A DNA stretch of 64,000 bases from assembly GCA_015501585.1 (NCBI GenBank), contig JADNRY010000131.1, forward strand, positions 62,001 to 126,000, in the 5' to 3' direction. This DNA is from Rhodocollybia butyracea. Its lineage: Eukaryota > Basidiomycota > Agaricomycetes > Agaricales > Omphalotaceae. Each line of letters begins with the position of its first letter. Position 1 is the first letter of the stretch. Under the pieces are notes generated by a model that was not told the origin of the DNA, did not search any database, and saw nothing but the letters and a program-made list of their open reading frames with translations. This document shows, piece by piece, positions 22,839 to 33,681 of this stretch. A program made the position numbers and the translations under genes.

Positions 22839-24292
22839 ATGTTGACCGAAAAAGATAAATTTATGCTTGTTCCCCTCACTGAAATGGACGACTGGTATGG
22901 GGTACGCTACGTCAGCTCCACCTTTGGCTACGTTGTCAAGACAGTCGATGTCCCAGCGCTAGATATCGCAGCGAAAGAGGTGGCGGATAAGTGGAGACTC
23001 ATTGCAGGCCGTGTAGAGTGGGAGACAGAGAAGAAGTCCTACCAGATACGAGTGCCGCTATCCAATTCGCTCCCCGAAGACTACCCCTTGACGAAGTTTA
23101 CCACGGAAAAAATGACATCTACAGAGCTTCCCATAGCCCTTGTCGATGACGAATCAGCGCAGTTCCTCGAAAAACCTCCCGTTACATATTTCCGACATCC
23201 CACAACCCCGAGCTTCTTACATGACTATGCCTCCAAAAGCTCACCTATTCTCTCCATTCATGTCTCTCTGATGGCAAACTGCGCCTGTGTAGGCGTAACA
23301 GTTCCGCACGGTATCTTTGACGGGACGGGTATGGGCCAGATAATAAAAGCATTGAACTGCGCGCTAAACAACATTCCTTGGACACCTCCTAGCCTCACAG
23401 GTTCTTCGATTATGACAGATAGGCTGAAAGAGCTTAGAGAGTCTGAGTCCATTCCCGACCCCAGTCTCGCAACCATCCAGTCTGCTTTTTCCTCTGCGAG
23501 CATCAAGAATGCACTCTACGTACTAAAGCACGTCGCATGGGAAAAATGTTGGCATGGATTGAAGGGGGGTGCGATTTTTCTGGGTCCAAACGTGGTCGAG
23601 CGGATCGTCACATGTGTGAAGACACAGGCTGCGGAGGAGGGTAAAGGTTGGGTGTCGACAGGTGACATCGTGGTGGCATTTCTGTTAAAGGTACTTTTTT
23701 GATTTGGAAGTTTCAGTCAGATATGCTAAATGTATGTATTTTAACACAGGCTGCGTACCTGGAAGAGGAACATTGGACTGCTCACAACCCTTTAACCATC
23801 GCTCATCTTATATCCCTGCGCCGAGTCCTAGCTGACACCAACCCCGAATTAGAGGATTATAGTCATAATGCGGTCCTCACGTCTGCACTTCCCCCTCTCA
23901 CTGCGCAACAAATCTCGTCCATGTCCTTATATGACCTTGCCTTAATGTACCGAAAATCCATCGATAGTACGCGGAAAATCTCCTTCATTCAGGGATACGT
24001 GAAATGGTTGGCCAGTATTGGTGGACAAATTCTTCCCCCAAAGGGTGATATCTGGCTGTTTTCAAACCAGATTGTTACTGGGGTTGACAAACTCGATTTG
24101 GGCTCCGAGACACTCGCGTTCTGGCACTGGACTCTCCCCTTCACGTTGGCGCCAGATCACACTTTCATATTGAACAAGTTCAAGGGTGGATATATCATTG
24201 ACCCTGTGATTGGTATACGTTTGTCTCGGTGGAAGGCCATGCAGAAAGTCTTAGAGAGCCTACAGGAAGGTAAAAGCCTTGTAGTGGTGTAG
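22839..24292 (+). CDS. HxxxD acyltransferase (BAHD-like transferase family)
   Basis: Exon 1 (22839-23690) and exon 2 (23750-24292), joined by a 59-bp GT-AG intron exactly between codons, give 464 residues. HGIFD at residues 157-161 is the catalytic HxxxD motif of the transferase family (acyl-CoA-dependent O- or N-acyltransferases), followed by GTGMGQIIKAL as in active members. The second family motif (DFGWG in plants) appears as DLGSE near residue 400. Length is right for the family, and no signal peptide or membrane segment is present, so the enzyme should be cytosolic. The substrate cannot be read from sequence; fungal relatives often acylate secondary metabolites. No biosynthetic partner genes lie nearby. 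The frame is intact. Confidence 0.85.
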
Positions 24293-24924
24293 GTTCCGTT
24301 GCAAGGTCATTTGAAACCTAGGTATACTTTCTTAGTTTGCTTAATCATGAATAATCGATTACTGTACCATTTTTACTTGAGTCGATCACAAGGGATGCGA
24401 CAAATTTATTTAATTATTGAATACTACAGTAGAAAAAATGATAATGGCCTTCGTTAGCTGAATCCTTCGAAAGGCAAGGGGTACAGAGTTCATTTAGTAA
24501 GAGGTGCATTCTATTCCCTGAAGCTTAGGACGTGACTTATGTACCCCGCCAGTGAAGTCACAAGCTCTCTTGCAAACTCTGATTACTCAATAGCGTACTC
24601 CGAGGAAGCCGAGGGCCTCGATGCTTATAGTACACCAAACTAGGATTTCTGTACCTGGCACCTACTTCAGTCCGTGTATTGCATCTTTGTACATGGTTTT
24701 CCTCAAAATAGTATGGCATGAAGTAAATACCTGTTAGCAAATACGCTGTCAAGTATCATGTGAAAATTAACAGAAAATCAAGTAACTTACATGGTAGTAC
24801 CTTTGCTAACACTCGATCAAAGCGCCCATTAATATTGCATCGACAACTTCTTTCAACGGAGTCCCGACTAACGGAAGACATGTGGTGAAATGAAAGCATG
24901 GCTGATAATCTAGCAGAATTAGCT
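24293..24924. other. Convergent spacer
   Basis: Lies between the ends of the acyltransferase and hydrophobin 6. Contains no gene that I recognise, and no 3' palindromic element was found here. Confidence 0.4.
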
Positions 24925-25373
24925 CTACGTGGGCAAAGTAGCAGGAGTACAGTTGATGGCGATGAGACCGTCTGCCGAGCTTCAGTTAGCATCGGAGTCG
25001 TAGAATCGCAAATATTCTTCATCTTACCAAGGTCATTGTTCGTACAGCAGAGATGTACAGGAAGGGTACTAAGACAACAACGTGTATTAAGCTAGAATAA
25101 TATGCGACTAGGATATAACTTACCAGGTACCGTTGCTTGCGATTGGGGAGCAAGTAAGACCAATCACACCCGTCAAATTTGCAGGGCTCTCGTCAATGAG
25201 CTCAAGGAGTTCGGTGGTCGTGGGATCTATTGCAGCTCGGGCAAGAGTCTGGGAGGAGCGGCAGCGCCGCAGCACAAAATGCCAGTGGAGCAGCTGCTGA
25301 CTTGGCGAGGAGAGGGGGTAGCTACTGTGAGAGCAGCGAGAGCACTGGTGACTAAAACAAGTTTGAACTGCAT
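24925..25373 (-). pseudogene. Class I hydrophobin 6, 8-bp insertion
   Basis: MQFKLVLVTSALAALTVATP then SSCSTGILCC is a normal start. Directly after the CC pair an extra eight bases (a partial duplication of GCTGCGGC, about 25262-25275) throw the frame; without them the next residues match the relic at 18.4 kb. Everything downstream is preserved: LLELIDESPANLTGVIGLTC, exon 2 with LCCTNNDL, and exon 3 with GLIAINCTPATL, ending at TAG 24925. All splice sites are intact. The rest of the gene shows no other damage, so the insertion is probably recent. This is a second hydrophobin subtype, distinct from the main array. Confidence 0.8.
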
Positions 25374-27608
25374 AATGGGGAGTACTTGATAAAACCTGCT
25401 GGTTGTTCGAGTGAAGAGCTCGTATCAACTTTAGGCCAGCCTTTATACACTTTGCAAACGCCAAGGCATGTTTGCGTTTGTAACTGCGGGTCCTGACTAT
25501 GACATAACAACAGTACTTCCAGCAGCCTCGGCAATAATGTGTGAGTACTTAGGTACAGACATTTTTCTATCTATCTGAATTGCAGATGGGCCAATAGCAA
25601 CCTATATTCGAATGAGTTGCGAATGAGAATCCGACAAGGGAGCATGTAAATTGCACACCTCCAAAAATCGAGATCTGCCACGCAGGCATTCATTCAACAA
25701 AGGCTGGCGCGCCGCGCCACTGGCCTTGTGACACCACGGCATAGTTGTAGCATTTACACAGCCATGAATTATTATGTAGTAGCTGGTGAGCTAGGCTTGT
25801 GACTTGTCTCCATTGCTTGTTCCACTGCCACATACTGTACAACATCTAGTACTTACTTCTCTAGCCGTTCCCCTTGATAAAACGGCCAGAGATGCAGATA
25901 TTCTTAACCTAATAACTCAGAAGGATATGATATATCCAAGCAAGACCACTGCTACTAACAGCTGCTAAATTACTCTATGGGTTCAAGATTAAAGCAGTTC
26001 TGTTCAGTTGCTGTTTAGTTGATATTCATTCCATAGCTTCAAACACAAGGATACTGGCTCTGGAGCGCTCTGTAGCACTCAGAGCTGCCATGAACACCAT
26101 AGTTCAACCCAAGTTTTGCAGATATAATATCCGATCTTTTCCCGGCCTAAAAAGATAGTACCTGCTCCCGATTCATGAACCCAAACTTACTGAGTCCTGA
26201 CAATTGATCCCATCAAGGTCTGGACATTGGTGGTATCACGAAAGCCTCCCGAACATGTAGCCTTTGCCGCTACCAGTACCGATTAAGTAATCGCAAACAT
26301 ATCCGCATACACACTTCCATATGGATCATTGAGGTATAACGAGTCTGCGTAGAGGAGACTCTTTTAACTTCTCTGTTACTTTCAACCAAAAACATTTTCG
26401 AAGTTCTCAGTCCTACATTGCTTCATATTACCCACCATCATCTGAGACTGCTCTGAGCGCAGACTTTCGACGCAGTAGGCGGACCGGAAAACTGTAGTTG
26501 AATTGGCGACATTACGCTTTCAGGATACCTTCCAGATGCTACGTTCCATTAGGCGCCATCAACCATGGACGACAAGACGCCACTCTGCAAAATCCGAGTC
26601 CTCTGCGCTCAAGTGTCAAGTATCTACGGCTATACAGCTTTATGTCAACTAACGATCCGTACGGGTGTTCTGAGAAGGCAGAGTCACAGGTACCTCCGAT
26701 GGCCGGCGATCAGTGGGAAACGAACAAGATGTGTTAGTGGCGAACGCCCACAAAATTTGGACGTTAGACATTTTCAAGCCAATCGCAATTCTTCGTTCAT
26801 CCAATCGCCTTCTCTCGAAGCTTAACCAACCATTCCATCTTCTCATCTCCGAATCGCATGAACTGGGATCTTGCATCGGTTGTTAATCATCTTTCGACAC
26901 TCAAATTTATCGATGATTGTCATTGTTTCAAGGACGCACGTGTGATATCATTTTTGAGAACTAGTAGAGATTTAGAAAAGACTTTATATCCTATGCCGCA
27001 TTTGTCCACCGAGCTCTAGTCATTTTCAGATCTTGGACCGTGCCGAGTAATTCACTTCCGTATTCCTGCCCGTAACACTCCAGAGGGCTGAACTTACGGT
27101 CGTCATCGTACAGTACAGTCTACAAACTTCCATCTGTTTCATCACCAGAAAGCCATGGCTTAGCTTATTGGCGAAGTGTTGAAACACCTCAGGCTGAACA
27201 TGCACTCTTAGAATGCAAATTACCCTAATGCCGTATGACTCAGTGGATACACAATAAACAAAAAGAAAGCAGCATGTGTAGGCTATCTGGTCTCATGTCA
27301 AATTCCCTTCTCAATCATTGCAATATGGATATTTGAGAATATATGATTCAAATACCCTTCTATGTTCGCACTCAATATATATATGCACAATCATTAGTGC
27401 AACTGTCAACATCATAGGTAACAAATACATAACACCGTATATAAGTATGTACAATGCCTGTACTGTAAATAATTGGTGGCTGTCGTTGGGCAGGGATCTA
27501 CAGCAGCAGTTTTGGTGCTAGTTGCGAGCTCGTCCCTGTCTGATGGCAGTCAGCCCGAAGACCATGGTGCTTGTGCCGCACCATGGGAGCTTCGGCTGCC
27601 CCAGCGTT
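25374..27608. other. Spacer with a possible leucine-rich relic
   Basis: Mostly unrecognised. Around 26860-27019 a plus-strand open stretch reads DLASVVNHLSTLKFIDDCH then ARVISFLRTSRDLEK before a stop, resembling the C-terminal repeats of fungal F-box proteins, but no complete gene can be built. A 35-bp sequence at 27025-27059 recurs immediately to the right of the retrotransposon (33680-33714). Confidence 0.35.
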
Positions 27609-27763
27609 AGACTGGTTGAGACTATGATGTTGCGTGATACTCGAGGTGAATGTAGCTGATTACTTGTGTACGTACGATACCTAATAGACTATCTACTGCC
27701 GTTGGCAAGCAAACCTAAACAATGATTAAGATAAGATAGCGCCTAGCGCTGTGCCCTACTCCA
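27609..27763 (-). repeat. 3' LTR of the gypsy element
   Basis: 155 bp. In element orientation it begins TGGAGTAGGGCACAGCG and ends CTCAACCAGTCT. Matches the other LTR at every base I compared. Confidence 0.9.
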
Positions 27764-27800
27764 TGTGCCCCCACTTAAAAAATGGCGGCGCCCTTGTCGC

Positions 27801-28958
27801 CTACGATTCTTCAACCTCTGCTTCTCTCTGCCGGATTACCTCCTTCTGCTCTTCCTCTAGTTTGGTTCCCACCCGTGGTCTGAACTCCTGTAACCTCCTT
27901 GCCGCGAATTCCTTCCCGTTTATTAACTTGCCTTCTGTTGTTTCCAAGATGTACGAGTTCACCTTCCTACTGACAACCCGGTAGGGTCTTGACCATTTCG
28001 GCACGATCTTCCGTATTGACTTGAAAGTGTAGTCGAGGTCGTTTCTATACACCTGCACCAAGTCCCCCTTCCTGAACACCATCTCCTTCCCCTCCTTCCT
28101 CATCAGCCTTCGATTGAACACCTCCTTTCTCTTCACTGCATGCCGAACCATCTCGCTATACCCATCCAGCTGCTGTTGCGCTACGTACGCTGCTTGCGTC
28201 GCTACGTCCCGAGCAGGTAACACTGACGTCGCATCCTCCAGTGGTGTTTCTGCCGTGTTGACCACCTTCCCGAGCATTAACTCATTCGGCGTGAATCTGA
28301 ATGCTGGTAGGATCCGATTATTCAGTATGCGCAATGCTTCGTCCAGGTGCTCCGGCCACTGCTGCGGCAGTGAGTCCCATAACATGTTCTTGAACTCGTC
28401 CGTATCCTCCCCTAACTCCGGAGCACACAGCCGTTTTAACACATGCAAGAGAATTTTATTCGTACCTTCCACTAAGCCATTCACCCATGGTGAGTATGCA
28501 GAGATCACATGGTGCTTCACGCCCCATTTCTCGCAGAATGCATCAACTTCTTTGCCCGTGAAGTGACTACCTCCATCGGTCATGAATGTCTCTGGTGGTA
28601 TGTACCCGTTAAAGATGACACCAAGACTGTCGTTCGTGGTTTTCATTGAACCGGCCACCTTGTACTTGTGTGCCCAAGCCCGTTGTGAATACGTGTCCAG
28701 GTAAAGTCCTACCATCTTGTAGCCCCCCTTTCCTTTTGACATCGACAGGTAGTCTCCTACTAAGAGCTCGAATGGATGCCGTCGTGTGACTGGATTGAGG
28801 AGAGCATGTAAGTGAGGTGTACCAAAGTTCTTGCATTTTGCGCAATCCATGATTGCTGTAATGACCGAACCGTCTAGTTTTGGACTCCAGATGCGGTCCA
28901 TTAGTGCTAGCTTTACCTTGTCTCTCCCCCAGTGCCCTTCCTCCGCATGCTCTTTTCA
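27801..28958 (-). pseudogene. Integrase region of the gypsy element
   Basis: A long open frame (27801-28901) carries the retroviral-type integrase core: D in LLVGDYLSM, D in FMTDGGSHF and E in NGLVEGTNK form the DDE triad. A C-terminal domain with WSRPYRVVSRKVNSYILET follows. The N-terminal zinc finger begins upstream in the same frame (KEHAEEGHWG ... DCAKCKNFG, an HHCC pattern) but is cut by an in-frame TGA at 28956-28958. It is also out of frame with RNase H. Integrase inserts the cDNA into the host genome; this copy should not be made as part of an intact polyprotein. Confidence 0.85.
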
Positions 28959-29004
28959 TGCTAGTTCCACTGCCTCCTTCCGCGTGACACATTCTACCTT
29001 TGCT

Positions 29005-30168
29005 CTATCTCTCACCCGTGCGTTCCCGCCCACTTTCCACAGTCGCCATTCTCCACCATGTACAATGCGCCTTGTGCGCTGCTTTCCGTTTCAGCTCCTC
29101 GCCTGCGTCGCTCTCAAGCACTTTCAAGGCCTCTATGACCTCTATAAACACCAACTCTTCCTCAAACCGCTTCTCCAACGCCTCCCAGCTTCCGGCTGCA
29201 CCAGTTGTCATTACCTGACTTGCTTCTGCTACGCCGAACACATCGTTCACCAATCCTGTAACTGCCTCCCAATCCTCATTCACGCTCCACTCGCTGCCAT
29301 CCCCAGCCATCCTCTCCTGGTCCTCCCACATCCGGCTCAGTCCGTCCGCAACTACATTGAGCTTTCCGGGTATATGGCGCGTGTCTACTATTTGGTGAGC
29401 TAAGATTCCGTCTCTCCATCTGGCATGGGCTGGGTTCAACTTCTCGCTGATGAGTACATCTCTGAGGGCCTGGCAGTCGGTTTCCACCTCGACCGGGAAT
29501 CCCCATATCATGTCTGAGAACTTATCCAGACCAAACTTGAGGGCCGCAAACTCGAGAAGGAAAGGTTTGTAATTTTGTTCTGATGTTGAAGTCCGTTTTG
29601 ATGCAAACCCGACAGGATGTACTTTGTATGTGGTCACCCCATTTGGCTGTACGACTTCGAATCTCTGTGCGACCACCGCTGCGAACCCTTCCTTGCATCC
29701 ATCAGTGGTGACTATAAAACTAGAACCGTCCCATTTTGGGGCTTTGAGCACTGGCTCGGACACGAGAGCCTTCTTCAAAGCCAGGAATGACCTAGTGTGC
29801 TCTTCCTTCCATTTATCTGCCAGCTTGAAGGACCGCATGGCATTTCTGTATGTCGTTTTTGTGTAGTGCTGTGGTAGTGGAACCGACTTTAACAAGTTCC
29901 TTAACGGCCCTTCTATCCTCGCATAATTTCGAATTAAGTCACGGAAATGCCCTGTGAGACCAACAAATGATGCCAGGTTCAAAGCATCCTGAGGCTGTCT
30001 CCAGTCCACTATCGCTGTTAGCTTGGCTGGGTCTGCTGTGACTCCTTCTTTGCTGATTTTTCCCCCCGCAAAGATTCCCTCAGACATGAAGAACTCTGAT
30101 TTCCCTGCAGACAGGGAAAGATCACGTTCCCGGACCCTCTGTAGGATACGCGACAGCTTCCCAAACAT
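29005..30168 (-). pseudogene. RT C-terminus and RNase H of the gypsy element
   Basis: Starts inside the reverse transcriptase thumb/connection region (MFGKLSRILQRVRERDLSLS, AGGKISKEGVTADPAKLTAI). It continues through RNase H, with VTTDGCKEGFAAVVAQ, the FLLEFAALKFGLDKF helix, VETDCQALRDVL and RHIPGKLNVVADGLSRMW. Its frame is displaced by one base from the catalytic RT frame at a run of five G (30192-30196, minus strand), where one G appears lost. It ends out of frame with integrase near 29010. Confidence 0.85.
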
Positions 30169-31262
30169 TTCGTCAAAGTCATCGTGGCTGATCCCCCATC
30201 GTCAACAAACAGCTCCATGATCTGGTCCCGTATCAGATCTGCCAAGTTAGAGGATGTCATGTCTGCGAATGTTGATGGAGCACCTGTGAGGCCAAAGGGC
30301 ATTTTTGTGCACCAGAAATACCCTTTGCCATCTACATAGAACGCTGTATATGGTTGTGACTCCTCCGCAACTTCACAGGCATAGAACCCCGAGGCAAAAT
30401 CAAACAGGCAAATCCAGTTGTGTCCGCTCAGAGCTTGTTGTTTTGACCTGATGTTCCCTTGTGGCATCGGCGCAATCTTTGTTACTTTGTTGATCTGCGC
30501 GAAGTTTTGACATATACGCCACTTGGCCGGTCTGTTTTCTGATTCTGTTATGAACGGCACAGCCTCTGGTCTTGTTGGCATGTCAAAACATTCTGGTAAA
30601 CCTGCAGCTATACACTCATCATTCAAATGATGTTTCAACTCGTCAATGCTCAGCCCTTGGCCTTCGTGCACTTTTCTCGTCAGTGTCATTGGTGACACAC
30701 ACTTCACCTCATCTGGTTTACACCTTTCGATGATCCCCGCTTCCAAGAGCTCGTCTATCTTCCCATGGAGGTATTCTCGTTGTGGGGGTGTTAGACTCTT
30801 CTGACGAACTTTTTTAGAGAATTCAATGCCTTCTGGGAGGTCCAACTGATGAATGGCACCTTTTACTGGTCTGACTTCACTCACTGAGAGGGCAAAGCAG
30901 TCAGCGTATTCTGTCAACAAAGCCTCGACTTTCGTTTTCTGTTCTGCTGAGAGGTTCGGTCCAAGCTTCACTTGCCTCAGGATCTCCTGAACCCTTGCAG
31001 GACAAAACGCTCCATCCGCTCCTTCGTTACGAGTGAACAGACTTGTGTCACTCGTTCCGTCCAATGCCTCCGGTATTACCTCGGGCCCATCGGATCCAAT
31101 GAATTTGTCAAAGATGGCATTGACAGATGTCGGAATTTCTAGATGCTCGGGGTCAGTACTGGGGCTACTGTCAGGTGGATTCATCGCTGGGACTTCCCTC
31201 GAGGGGGGTGTGTCACTTCCCCCATTGAGCTTGCACATGTTTCCTCCATACATCGGTTCCAC
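30018..31262 (-). pseudogene. Reverse transcriptase catalytic region
   Basis: Typical Ty3/gypsy RT: HQLDLPEGIEFSKKVRQKSL ahead of the fingers, KWRICQNFAQINKVT, then WICLFDFASGFYACEV with the first catalytic Asp, MPFGLTGAPSTFADM, and FVDD (30197-30208) in place of the usual YxDD. The frame is lost right after FVDDGG, so the residues beyond it are missense. It overlaps the protease frame by 82 bases in another phase. Confidence 0.88.
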
Positions 31263-31996
31263 TCTTCCTCATGCTCCAGTACTGCTTCCCCTTCCATCAG
31301 GCAAGGTTTTGCTCTTCTCTTCTCTATATCTTCATCCTCAACCTCTTCAATTTCTGGTTTGAGGAGTGTCTTGCACCTCTCATTCTTCCTTGGTACGTGC
31401 CTATCCAGCGGGATTATCGAGTCCACAATAACCCCGCCCGCTGGTTCTGCGCTCTTCTTAGGAACTTCATGTTCTGATTTGGGTCGTTGTTCATCCCCTC
31501 CCAACATTGCCCTTACTCCAACTACCAGCTCCTTTCCCAATCCTGTATTGAAGATCTCTCTTTTTTGCTGTCGGTCATCCTCCACTCGAAGCGAGCCTTT
31601 CCCATAGTCATGTACTGCTTTGAATTTCTCGAGCAGTGGTTTACTGAACAAGAATTTCCAACTTCCACCACTGTCGAAGACTTCAAAAGTCCCTTCTACT
31701 TCCACATCCCCCACAGAGATCCTTCCTTCCCAAGCTGCATCCCCTTGTACTAATGTTCCGTTTGCCATGCGGAATGTCTTTGCCGAGGCCTTCCACCCAC
31801 CGATCTCCATTTTAGCTTCCTCATACGCTGCTGTTGACATTGCTGCCACCATTGCACCATCATCCACCATTGCTTCTGTTACTTTCATACTCTTTCCTCC
31901 ATCATCTTTTAACCCCAATTCAACAAAAAATGGAGTACTAACATGGCTTATGTTGTCACGAACCGCATAGACATCAAGAACATCAGATTGCTTCAA
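31181..31996 (-). CDS. Retropepsin-like protease region of the gypsy element
   Basis: A 271-residue open frame after gag. AMVDDGAMVAAMS is in the position of the aspartic protease D-S/T-G-A motif, with DDG replacing DSG, and FLFSKPLLEKF resembles the second strand motif (FLFG-type). The frame is open upstream past the gag stop in the -1 phase (LSTRENTVCANSVEGNF), which would allow a gag-pol junction by -1 frameshifting as in many gypsy elements. Whether DDG is active is unknown. Confidence 0.6.
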   Translation of the reverse strand: MKQSDVLDVYAVRDNISHVSTPFFVELGLKDDGGKSMKVTEAMVDDGAMVAAMSTAAYEEAKMEIGGWKASAKTFRMANGTLVQGDAAWEGRISVGDVEVEGTFEVFDSGGSWKFLFSKPLLEKFKAVHDYGKGSLRVEDDRQQKREIFNTGLGKELVVGVRAMLGGDEQRPKSEHEVPKKSAEPAGGVIVDSIIPLDRHVPRKNERCKTLLKPEIEEVEDEDIEKRRAKPCLMEGEAVLEHEEEWNRCMEETCASSMGEVTHPPRGKSQR

Positions 31997-32055
31997 GAAA
32001 TTGCCCTCTACACTATTCGCACAAACAGTATTTTCACGGGTCGAGAGTTCGCCGA

Positions 32056-33324
32056 CTAAATCTCTGACCCTTCCCCATTTCCCGACTCGGTCATCCCATC
32101 AAAGATTGACCCACCAGTCTGCTGAACCACGTTTACTCCTGCAGCTCTGATACATCCCAACTCTCTCTGGCAGAACATACGCCAGTCCTTCTCCACGTTC
32201 GGGATAGTCGTCAGGCTAGGGCATGTAGCACCCCTGCCATGACTGGGTCCTCCACATCTGAAGCACTCGCCACTGCAGACTGGCATCGTTCCGGGTTGTA
32301 ACGGGAGGATGGTTGTCTCGCTCAGCGGACTGGAATCATGTGCTGCTGCCCACTCTTGCAGATCTCTCTTCCACTTTTCCTTTCCTTCCGCCGTCGCAGG
32401 GTGCTGTATCTTCGCCGCCAGCCCAGCCCTCAATCTTGCTTTTGCCTTCTCGTCAAGCTCAGTCATTACTCGACGGGCTCTGCCTGCACCAGGCGCACCT
32501 CCTCTAGGCTTATTATAGGCTCTCATCGGTGAGGGAGATGGCGGAGTTTTGATCCTTGTGTTAGCGAATGTGTTAGCGAGCTTCGTTTGTGGGGTTTCTG
32601 GTATAACCAATGGCTTTAGTCTGTCAATCTCGTGCTGGGCTTCCACCTTTACGACTGCTATGCGTACATCCTTTATTGCCGTCGTGGATTTCTCCCAGTT
32701 GTCAAATTCATCTACCAGCTCTCTTTTCAACGCGTACGGTAGATTCTTGTACATAGTGCTGATCAGCACCTTGGAGCTCTCGATTTCAGCACCCTTTGCT
32801 AAGCGCAGCAACTTGTCAGCCCAGTACTTGTGGTATGGCTGGTTGGTTTCGATGTTCTTTGTCAAGAGTAGTTTGTGGGTAATCGTCTCCTCCTCAAGCA
32901 GCTCCAGGTATGTTTTCGCGGACTTTTTCTCTTTTTTCTGAGAAGGAAATTTGGTGTCGAACAGTTTTTTGAAGTCGGTCCAGCTGCCACCTCGCTGGGC
33001 TGCTGTAAACGTTGTGTTGTACCATTCTGCTGCCCTCGAGTCTAGCTCAAGGTATGGCTCTATGTTTGCTACCCAATCCGTTCGGGCGAACGCCAGCTCC
33101 ATCATTCGCGTTTCGTGATTCTGCAAAAATGTTGCGGGTTGGACAGGGTCATCTGGATCTCCCGAGAACCGTACTAGCACGACGTTCGACATCCTTGTTG
33201 GTTTTTTCTGAGTCGCTATTGTGCCTGTTTTGTGTGGCTCAGGTTTTTTCGGCTGTACCTGGGTTTTCTGGCCTTGCGGTTGTGTCGTGGTCTTTTTCAC
33301 AGGTGAGTTCGACGGTGTCTCCAC
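32056..33324 (-). CDS. Gag-like polyprotein of the gypsy element
   Basis: About 420 residues. A basic, Gln/Pro/Lys-rich N-terminus leads into a retrotransposon capsid-like domain (FSGDPDDPVQPATFLQNHET, AEWYNTTF, WTDFKKLFDTKFPS). A C-terminal zinc knuckle reads CFRCGGPSHGRGATC, close to CCHC but with five residues before the last Cys. Gag packages the RNA in virus-like particles. No ATG lies at 33322 (it reads GTG); the open frame extends to about 33470 after a TAG, and the first in-frame ATG is at 33192, so the true start is uncertain or lost. Confidence 0.75.
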   Translation of the reverse strand: METPSNSPVKKTTTQPQGQKTQVQPKKPEPHKTGTIATQKKPTRMSNVVLVRFSGDPDDPVQPATFLQNHETRMMELAFARTDWVANIEPYLELDSRAAEWYNTTFTAAQRGGSWTDFKKLFDTKFPSQKKEKKSAKTYLELLEEETITHKLLLTKNIETNQPYHKYWADKLLRLAKGAEIESSKVLISTMYKNLPYALKRELVDEFDNWEKSTTAIKDVRIAVVKVEAQHEIDRLKPLVIPETPQTKLANTFANTRIKTPPSPSPMRAYNKPRGGAPGAGRARRVMTELDEKAKARLRAGLAAKIQHPATAEGKEKWKRDLQEWAAAHDSSPLSETTILPLQPGTMPVCSGECFRCGGPSHGRGATCPSLTTIPNVEKDWRMFCQRELGCIRAAGVNVVQQTGGSIFDGMTESGNGEGSEI

Positions 33325-33521
33325 CGGAACGTCGTTTCCTATGTCTTCGAAGTCCTCTGATGGACTGTTTTCTGGTGTCCTGAACCTTCTAACTGCAAAA
33401 CGTCCACTGCTGTCACGCGGTATTCCAGCCAGAGTATCCGCAAGTCCTGAGTCTTTTACTTTGTACCTGTTCTAATGTCTGGACGTATAACGTCGGTTTG
33501 AATCGCTCTCGTCACCAAGAT

Positions 33522-33676
33522 AGACTGGTTGAGACTATGATGTTGCGTGATACTCGAGGTGAATGTAGCTGATTACTTGTGTACGTACGATACCTAATAG
33601 ACTATCTACTGCCGTTGGCAAGCAAACCTAAACAATGATTAAGATAAGATAGCGCCTAGCGCTGTGCCCTACTCCA
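33522..33676 (-). repeat. 5' LTR of the gypsy element
   Basis: 155 bp, the same as 27609-27763 as far as I can compare. It is followed on its outer side by the GCGTT target duplication and should carry the element's promoter. Confidence 0.9.
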
Positions 33677-33681
33677 GCGTT

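Larger units (their letters stand above)
27609..33676 (-). mobile_element. Ty3/gypsy LTR retrotransposon, inactive
   Basis: A 6.07-kb element read leftward. Two 155-bp LTRs appear identical, and the whole is flanked by a 5-bp duplication GCGTT (27604-27608 and 33677-33681). Domain order on the minus strand is gag, protease, reverse transcriptase, RNase H, integrase, which defines Ty3/gypsy rather than copia. A primer-binding-like sequence (TGGTGACGAGAGCG) sits at 33504-33517, five bases inside the 5' LTR. A polypurine stretch (AAGTGGGGGCACA) abuts the 3' LTR at 27764-27776. Identical LTRs argue for recent insertion, yet the pol frame has at least two frameshifts and one TGA. The copy may have been made from a defective template supplied with proteins in trans. 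Confidence 0.92.
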
